Part shown: positions 56,267 through 64,000 of the stretch, one piece after another | Position numbering within the stretch: the first letter of the stretch is position 1 | Layout of the letters: the number at the start of each line of letters is the position of its first letter | Assembly: GCF_034190915.1 (NCBI RefSeq) | Contig: NW_026947546.1 | Location: forward strand, 1,116,001 to 1,180,000 | Source of the DNA: Cavia porcellus | Lineage: Eukaryota > Chordata > Mammalia > Rodentia > Caviidae | Length of the DNA: 64,000 nucleotides | Direction of reading: 5' to 3' | Made by a program: the position numbers and the translations under genes | Notes under the pieces: generated by a model | Database searches by the model: none | Told to the model about the DNA's origin: nothing | Seen by the model: the letters and a program-made list of their open reading frames with translations, nothing else

Positions 56267-57002
56267 GTGATGTTTTTCTCACTCCTAGTAGTGAATGTAA
56301 TGTAACACACACCCATACAATGCGCACCACCCCGTGATGTTTTTCCCACTCCTACTAGTGAATGTAATGTAACACAAACCCATACAATGCGCACCACCCC
56401 GTGATGTTTTTCTCACTCCTACTAGTGAATGTAATGTAACACACACCCATACAATGCGCACCAACCCGTGATGTTTTTCTCACTCCTACTAGTGAATGTA
56501 ATGTAACACACACCCATACAATGCGCACCACCCCGTGATGTTTTTCTCACTCATACTAGTGAATGTAATGAAACACACACCCATACAATGCGCACCACCC
56601 CGTGATGTTTTTCTCACTCCTACTAGTGAATGTAATGTAACACACACCCATACGATGCGCACCACCCCGTGATGATTTCTCACTCCTAATAGTGAATGTA
56701 ATGTAACACACACCCATACGTTTCGCACTACCCCGTGATGTTTTTCTCACTCCTACTAGTGAATGTAATGTAACACACACCCATACAATGCGCACCACCC
56801 CGTGGTGTTTTTCTCACTCCTACTAGTGAATGTTATGTAACACACACCCATACAATGCGCACCACCCCGTGATGTTTTTCTCACTCCTACTAGTGAATGT
56901 AATGTAACACACACCCATACAATACGCACCACCCCATGGTGTTTTTCTCACTCCTACTAGTGAATGTAATGTAACACACACCCATACAATGCGCACCACC
57001 CC

Positions 57003-58561
57003 GTGATGTTTTTCTCACTCCTACTAGTGAATTTAATGTAACACACACCCATACAATGCGCACCACCCCGTGATGTTTTTCTCACTCCTACTAGTGAATG
57101 TAATGTAACAAACACCCATACAATGCGCACCACCCCGTGATGTTTTTCTCACTCCTACTAGTGAATGTAATGTAACACACACCCATACAATGAGCACCAC
57201 CCCGTGATGTTTTTCTCACTCCTACTAGTGAATGTAATGTAACACACACCCATACAATGCGCACCACCCCGTGATGTTTTTCTCACTCCTACTAGTGAAC
57301 GTAATGTAACACACACCCATACAATGTGCACCACCCGGTGATGTTTTTCTCACTCCTACTAGTGAATGTGATGTAACACACACCCATACAATGAGCACCA
57401 CCCCGTGATGTTTTTCTCACTCCTACTAGTGAATCTAATGTAACACACACCCATACAATGCGCACCACCCCGCGATGTTTTTCAGTAACCTATGCTACAT
57501 TGCCACTGCATGTTCCCTGACCTCCACATGCTGACCACCCCGCGGTGCTTTTCTCCATCCTACATTGCCAATCACTGCCTATCCTACTTCAGACCCTGCG
57601 ATTCACACCACCCCGTGATGCTTTTCTCACTCCTAGTAGTGAATGTATTGTAACACACACCCATACAATGCGCACCACCCCGTGATGTTTTTCTCACTCT
57701 TACTAGTGAATGTAATGTAACACACACCCATACAATGCGCACCACCCCGTGATGTTTTTCTCACTCCTACTAGTGAATGTAATGTAACACACACCCATAC
57801 AATGCGCACCACCCCGTGATGTTTTTCTCACTCCTACTAGTGAATGTAATGTAACACACACCCATACAATGCGCACCACCCCGTGATGTTTTTCTCACTC
57901 CTACTAGTGAATGTAATGTAACACACACCCATAAAATGCGCACCAACCCGTGATGTTTTTCTCACTCCTACTAGTGAATGTAATGTAACACACACCCATA
58001 CAATGCGCACCACCCCGTGATGTTTTTCTCACTCATACTAGTGAATGTAATGTAACACACACCCATACAATGCGCACCACCCCGTGATGTTTTTCTCACT
58101 CCTACTAGTGAATGTAATGTAACACACACCCATACAATGCGCACAACCCCGTGATGTTTTTCTCACTCCTACTAGTGAATCTAATGTAACACACACCCAT
58201 ACAATGCGCACCACGCCGCGATGTTTTTCAGTAACCTATGCTACATTGCCACTGCATGTTCCCTGACCTCCACATGCTGACCACCCCGCGGTGCTTTTCT
58301 CCATCCTACATTGCCAATCACTGCCTATCCTACTTCAGACCCTGCGATTCACACCACCCCGTGATGCTTTTCTCACTCCTAGTAGTGAATGTATTGTAAC
58401 ACACACCCATACAATGCGCACCACCCCGTGATGTTTTTCTCACTCTTACTAGTGAATGTAATGTAACACACACCCATACAATGCGCACCACCCCGTGATG
58501 TTTTTCTCACTCCTACTAGTGAATGTAATGTAACACACACCCATACAATGCGCACCACCCC
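57003..58561 (+). repeat. 1559-bp tandem duplication, copy 1
   Basis: The block contains two 143-bp units (57472 and 58218) and nineteen 67-bp monomers; 286 + 1273 gives exactly 1559. It begins at the monomer bearing GAATTTAATG and recurs at 58562. Both units carry GTAACCTATGCTAC and CTACTTCAG, a subtype confined to 57.4-64 kb. The 746-bp and 813-bp spacings of successive units differ by exactly one monomer. Confidence 0.88.
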
Positions 58562-60120
58562 GTGATGTTTTTCTCACTCCTACTAGTGAATTTAATGTAA
58601 CACACACCCATACAATGCGCACCACCCCGTGATGTTTTTCTCACTCCTACTAGTGAATGTAATGTAACAAACACCCATACAATGCGCACCACCCCGTGAT
58701 GTTTTTCTCACTCCTACTAGTGAATGTAATGTAACACACACCCATACAATGAGCACCACCCCGTGATGTTTTTCTCACTCCTACTAGTGAATGTAATGTA
58801 ACACACACCCATACAATGCGCACCACCCCGTGATGTTTTTCTCACTCCTACTAGTGAACGTAATGTAACACACACCCATACAATGTGCACCACCCGGTGA
58901 TGTTTTTCTCACTCCTACTAGTGAATGTGATGTAACACACACCCATACAATGAGCACCACCCCGTGATGTTTTTCTCACTCCTACTAGTGAATCTAATGT
59001 AACACACACCCATACAATGCGCACCACCCCGCGATGTTTTTCAGTAACCTATGCTACATTGCCACTGCATGTTCCCTGACCTCCACATGCTGACCACCCC
59101 GCGGTGCTTTTCTCCATCCTACATTGCCAATCACTGCCTATCCTACTTCAGACCCTGCGATTCACACCACCCCGTGATGCTTTTCTCACTCCTAGTAGTG
59201 AATGTATTGTAACACACACCCATACAATGCGCACCACCCCGTGATGTTTTTCTCACTCTTACTAGTGAATGTAATGTAACACACACCCATACAATGCGCA
59301 CCACCCCGTGATGTTTTTCTCACTCCTACTAGTGAATGTAATGTAACACACACCCATACAATGCGCACCACCCCGTGATGTTTTTCTCACTCCTACTAGT
59401 GAATGTAATGTAACACACACCCATACAATGCGCACCACCCCGTGATGTTTTTCTCACTCCTACTAGTGAATGTAATGTAACACACACCCATAAAATGCGC
59501 ACCAACCCGTGATGTTTTTCTCACTCCTACTAGTGAATGTAATGTAACACACACCCATACAATGCGCACCACCCCGTGATGTTTTTCTCACTCATACTAG
59601 TGAATGTAATGTAACACACACCCATACAATGCGCACCACCCCGTGATGTTTTTCTCACTCCTACTAGTGAATGTAATGTAACACACACCCATACAATGCG
59701 CACAACCCCGTGATGTTTTTCTCACTCCTACTAGTGAATCTAATGTAACACACACCCATACAATGCGCACCACGCCGCGATGTTTTTCAGTAACCTATGC
59801 TACATTGCCACTGCATGTTCCCTGACCTCCACATGCTGACCACCCCGCGGTGCTTTTCTCCATCCTACATTGCCAATCACTGCCTATCCTACTTCAGACC
59901 CTGCGATTCACACCACCCCGTGATGCTTTTCTCACTCCTAGTAGTGAATGTATTGTAACACACACCCATACAATGCGCACCACCCCGTGATGTTTTTCTC
60001 ACTCTTACTAGTGAATGTAATGTAACACACACCCATACAATGCGCACCACCCCGTGATGTTTTTCTCACTCCTACTAGTGAATGTAATGTAACACACACC
60101 CATACAATGCGCACCACCCC
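58562..60120 (+). repeat. 1559-bp tandem duplication, copy 2
   Basis: Units at 59031 and 59777 and every marker monomer I compared (GAATTTAATG, GTGATGTAAC, ATGAGCACC, GCACAACCCC, CACGCCGCG) lie exactly 1559 bp after their partners in the first copy. I saw no difference between copies in the lines compared. This pair is the most similar in the window and so probably the youngest. Confidence 0.88.
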
Positions 60121-61000
60121 GTGATGTTTTTCTCACTCCTACTAGTGAATGTAATGTAACACACACCCATACAATGCGCACCACCCCGTGATGTTTTTCT
60201 CACTCCTACTAGTGAATGTAATGTAACACACACCCATACAATGCGCAACAACCCGTGATGTTTTTCTCACTCCTACTAGTGAATGTAATGTAACACACAC
60301 CCATACAATGCGCACCACCCCGTGATGTTTTTCTCACTCATACTAGTGAATGTAATGTAACACACACCCATACAATGCGCACCACCCCGTGATGTTTTTC
60401 TCACTCCTACTAGTGAATGTAATGTAACACACACCCATACGATGCGCACCACCCCGTGATGTTTTTCTCACTCCTATTAGTGAATGTAATGTAACACACA
60501 CCCATACAATGCGCACCACCCCGTGATGTTTTTCTCACTCCTACTAGTGAATGTAATGTAACACACACCCATACAATGTGCACCACCCCGTGATGTTTTT
60601 CTCACTCCTATTAGTGAAAGTAATGTAACACACACCCATACAATGCGCACCACCTCGTGATGTTTTTCTCACTCCTACTAGTGAATCTAATGTAACACAC
60701 ACCCATACAATGCGCACCACCCCGCGATGTTTTTCAGAAACCTATCCTACATTGCCACTGCATGTTCCCTGACCTCCCCATGGTGACCACCCCGCGGTGC
60801 TTTTCTCCATCCTACATTGCCACTCACTGCCTATCCTAATTCAGAGCCTCCGATTCACACCACCCCGTGATGTTTTTCTCACTCCTAGTAGTGAATGTAA
60901 TGTAACACACACCCATACAATGCGCACCACCCCGTGATGTTTTTCCCACTCCTACTAGTGAATGTAATGTAACACAAACCCATACAATGCGCACCACCCC
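60121..61000 (+). repeat. Transition between the 1559-bp and 1825-bp pairs
   Basis: This stretch is a run of 67-bp monomers that first resembles the sequence after the 59777 unit, then carries rarer variants (GAAAGTAATG near 60617, CACCTCGTG near 60651). It is followed by the unit at 60724 with CAGAGCCTCC and CATGGTGACC. The unit and what follows match 56125 onward, offset about 4,600 bp. Confidence 0.75.
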
Positions 61001-62825
61001 GTGATGTTTTTCTCACTCCTACTAGTGAATGTAATGTAACACACACCCATACAATGCGCACCAACCCGTGATGTTTTTCTCACTCCTACTAGTGAATGTA
61101 ATGTAACACACACCCATACAATGCGCACCACCCCGTGATGTTTTTCTCACTCATACTAGTGAATGTAATGAAACACACACCCATACAATGCGCACCACCC
61201 CGTGCTGTTTTTCTCACTCCTACTAGTGAATGTAATGTAACACACACCCATACGATGCGCACCACCCCGTGATGATTTCTCACTCCTAATAGAGAATGTA
61301 ATGTAACACACACCCATACGTTTCGCACTACCCCGTGATGTTTTTCTCACTCCTACTAGTGAATGTTATGTAACACACACCCATACAATGCGCACCACCC
61401 CGTGATGTTTTTCTCACTCCTACTAGTGAATGTAATGTAACACACACCCATACAATACGCACCACCCCATGGTGTTTTTCTCACTCCTACTAGTGAATGT
61501 AATGTAACACACACCCATACAATGCGCACCACCCCGTGATGTTTTTCTCACTCCTACTAGTGAATTTAATGTAACACACACCCATACAATGCGCACCACC
61601 CCGTGATGTTTTTCTCACTCCTACTAGTGAATGTAATGTAACAAACACCCATACAATGCGCACCACCCCGTGATGTTTTTCTCACTTCTACTAGTGAATG
61701 TAATGTAACACACACCCATACAATGAGCACCACCCCGTGATGTTTTTCTCACTCCTACTAGTGTATGTAATGTAACACACACCCATACAATGCGCACCAC
61801 CCCGTGATGTTTTTCTCACTCCTACTAGTGAACGTAATGTAACACACACCCATACAATGTGCACCACCCGGTGATGTTTTTCTCACTCCTACTAGTGAAT
61901 GTAATGTAACACACACCCATACAATGAGCACCACCCCGTGATGTTTTTCTCACTCCTACTAGTGAATCTAATGTAACACACACCCATACAATGCGCACCA
62001 CCCCGCGATGTTTTTCAGTAACCTATGCTACATTGCCACTGCATGCTCCCTGACCTCCACATGCTGACCACCCCGCGGTGCTTTTCTCCATCCTACATTG
62101 CCAATCACTGCCTATCCTACTTCAGACCCTGCGATTCACACCACCCCGTGATGCTTTTCTCACTCCTAGTAGTGAATGTATTGTAACACACACCCATACA
62201 ATGCACACCACCCCGTGATGTTTTTCTCACTCTTACTAGTGAATGTAATGTAACACACACCCATACAATGCGCACCACCCCGTGATGTTTTTCTCACTCC
62301 TACTAGTGAATGTAATGTAACACACACCCATATAATGCGCACCACCCCGTGATGTTTTTCTCACTCCTACTAGTGAATGTAATGTAACACACACCCATAC
62401 AATGCGCACCACCCCGTGATGTTTTTCTCACTCCTACTAGTGAATGTAATGTAACACACACCCATACAATGCGCACCAACCCGTGATGTTTTTCTCACTC
62501 CTACTAGTGAATGTAATGTAACACACACCCATACGTTTCGCACTACCCCGTGATGTTTTTCTCACTCCTACTAGTCAATGTAATGTAACACAAACCCATA
62601 CAATGCGCACCACCCCGTGATGTTTTTCGCACTCCTACTAGTGAATGTAATGTAACACACACCCATACAATGGGCACCACCCCCGATGTTTTCCAGAAAC
62701 CTATCCTACATTGCCACTGCATGTTCGCTGACCTCCCCATGCTGACCACCACGCGGTGCTTTTCTCCATCCTACATTGCCACTCACTGCCAATCCTAATT
62801 TAGACCCTCCGATTCACACCACCCC
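61001..62825 (+). repeat. 1825-bp tandem duplication, copy 1
   Basis: The block contains units at 62005 and 62684 and about 23 monomers. Landmarks recur 1825 bp to the right: the CGTTTCGC monomer at 61320 and 63145, GTGTATGTAATG near 61762 and 63587, and the unit with GCATGCTCCC at 62005 and 63830. Differences include GTGCTG at 61202, ATAGAGAATG near 61289 and CACTTCTAC near 61684. The unit at 62684 is odd: 142 bp, TTCCAG instead of TTTCAG, and CCAATCCTAATTTAG in its second half. Confidence 0.85.
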
Positions 62826-64000
62826 GTGATGTTTTTCTCACTCCTACTAGTGAATGTAATGTAACACACACCCATACAATGCGCACCAACCCGTGATGTT
62901 TTTCTCACTCCTACTAGTGAATGTAATGTAACACACACCCATACAATGCGCACCACCCCGTGATGTTTTTCTCACTCATACTAGTGAATGTAATGAAACA
63001 CACACCCATACAATGCGCACCACCCCGTGATGTTTTTCTCACTCCTACTAGTGAATGTAATGTAACACACACCCATACGATGCGCACCACCCCGTGATGA
63101 TTTCTCACTCCTAATAGTGAATGTAATGTAACACACACCCATACGTTTCGCACTACCCCGTGATGTTTTTCTCACTCCTACTAGTGAATGTTATGTAACA
63201 CACACCCATACAATGCGCACCACCCCGTGATGTTTTTCTCACTCCTACTAGTGAATGTAATGTAACACACACCCATACAATACGCACCACCCCATGGTGT
63301 TTTTCTCACTCCTACTAGTGAATGTAATGTAACACACACCCATACAATGCGCACCACCCCGTGATGTTTTTCTCACTCCTACTAGTGAATTTAATGTAAC
63401 ACACACCCATACAATGCGCACCACCCCGTGATGTTTTTCTCACTCCTACTAGTGAATGTAATGTAACAAACACCCATACAATGCGCACCACCCCGTGATG
63501 TTTTTCTCACTCCTACTAGTGAATGTAATGTAACACACACCCATACAATGAGCACCACCCCGTGATGTTTTTCTCACTCCTACTAGTGTATGTAATGTAA
63601 CACACACCCATACAATGCGCACCACCCCGTGATGTTTTTCTCACTCCTACTAGTGAACGTAATGTAACACACACCCATACAATGTGCACCACCCGGTGAT
63701 GTTTTTCTCTCTCCTACTAGTGAATGTAATGTAACACACACCCATACAATGAGCACCACCCCGTGATGTTTTTCTCACTCCTACTAGTGAATCTAATGTA
63801 ACACACACCCATACAATGCGCACCAACCCGCGATGTTTTTCAGTAACCTATGCTACATTGCCACTGCATGCTCCCTGACCTCCACATGCTGACCACCCCG
63901 CGGTGCTTTTCTCCATCCTACATTGCCAATCACTGCCTATCCTACTTCAGACCCTGCGATTCACACCACCCCGTGATGCTTTTCTCACTCCTAGTATTGA
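62826..64000 (+). repeat. 1825-bp tandem duplication, copy 2, cut by the window
   Basis: This is the right edge of the window. It carries the same order of monomers as 61001-62175, including the unit at 63830-63972. The copy stops inside the first monomer after that unit, so the true end of the duplication lies outside. Private changes include CTCTCTCCTAC near 63706 and CACCAACCCGCG near 63821. Confidence 0.85.

Larger units (their letters stand above)
52578..57002 (+). repeat. Mosaic region, right side
   Basis: The units start at 52578, 53055, 53398, 54013, 54558, 55103, 55781 and 56125. From 53398 to about 55.3 kb the order matches 39598 to about 41.4 kb (offsets 13,799-13,933 bp). From 56125 onward the monomer order instead matches 60724 onward (offset about 4,600 bp) and, more remotely, the CGTTTCGC-bearing stretches of the 3.67-kb HOR. 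The change of affinity falls inside the unit at 56125. Confidence 0.78.
1..64000 (+). repeat. Continuous tandem satellite array with higher-order structure
   Basis: The full window is a head-to-tail array of a 67-bp monomer interspersed with a 143-bp unit. I located 112 of the 143-bp units (about 16.0 kb). The remaining 48.0 kb divides into about 716 monomers of 67 bp. Nearly every monomer differs from the consensus by 0-4 bases, and length variants are only 1-4 bp. I saw no inverted monomer, no transposon insertion, no long A-tail and no unique spacer. Both edges of the window fall inside a monomer, so the array extends further on each side. The consensus 67-mer has 19 A, 21 C, 9 G and 18 T (45% GC). 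A pure array of this size with ordered higher-order repeats is typical of eukaryotic heterochromatic satellite. The chromosomal site and species cannot be read from the sequence, and I do not recognise the family. Confidence 0.97.

Noticed and set aside
1..64000. CRISPR array
   Set aside because: Repeats abut directly without unique spacers, are 67 or 143 bp long, and no cas-like gene is present.

Overview
The whole window is one uninterrupted tandem satellite-DNA array. I find no protein-coding gene, RNA gene, transposon or stretch of unique sequence from base 1 to base 64000. Two repeat species make up all of it, and every copy I read lies in the same orientation. The first is a 67-bp monomer that starts GTGATGTTTTTCTCAC and ends GCGCACCACCCC. 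Its strands are strongly unequal: on the + strand it has 21 C but only 9 G. The second is a 143-bp unit, itself a 70-bp half joined to a 73-bp half. It interrupts the 67-bp runs at irregular but reproducible spacings. I located 112 of the 143-bp units, about 16.0 kb or 25% of the window. The remaining 48.0 kb corresponds to about 716 monomers of 67 bp. All three blocks (67, 70 and 73 bp) begin G[T/C]G[A/G]TG[T/C]TTTT and end ACCACCCC, so they look like diverged descendants of one ancestral unit of about 70 bp.

Above the monomer level the array is a nested higher-order repeat (HOR). From left to right: 1-2220 is a partial HOR copy. 2221-5888 and 5889-9556 are two nearly identical 3.67-kb copies. 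From about 9.6 to 21.5 kb there is a long segment that recurs from about 21.5 to 34 kb (offset 11.4-12.7 kb, rising in steps), with a 1291-bp duplication inside the second copy at about 25.1-27.3 kb. 32284-36356 and 36357-40429 are two nearly identical 4073-bp copies. 40.4-42.4 kb recurs near 54.5-56 kb. 42.4-49.1 kb holds three copies of a compact 2.3-2.5-kb HOR in which the 143-bp units are crowded. 49.1-57.0 kb is a mosaic of earlier types. 57003-58561 and 58562-60120 are an exact-register 1559-bp pair. 61001-62825 and 62826 to the window end are an 1825-bp pair. Block lengths are whole numbers of monomers plus whole 143-bp units, as expected from in-register unequal exchange or replication-based amplification.

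The sequence points to a eukaryotic chromosome, in heterochromatin such as centromeric, pericentromeric, subtelomeric or sex-chromosome satellite. That is an inference from a gene-free array of more than 64 kb with HOR structure. I do not recognise the satellite family and cannot name the organism. Because 67 leaves remainder 1 on division by 3, three monomers in a row are read in all three frames. This yields many look-alike open frames of 60-97 codons that start at GTG. I judge all of them to be by-products of the repeat, not genes. I found no novel functional system. What merits attention is the trimeric ancestry, the several independent very recent block duplications, the position-locked variant cassettes, and a few sequence motifs that can be tested.
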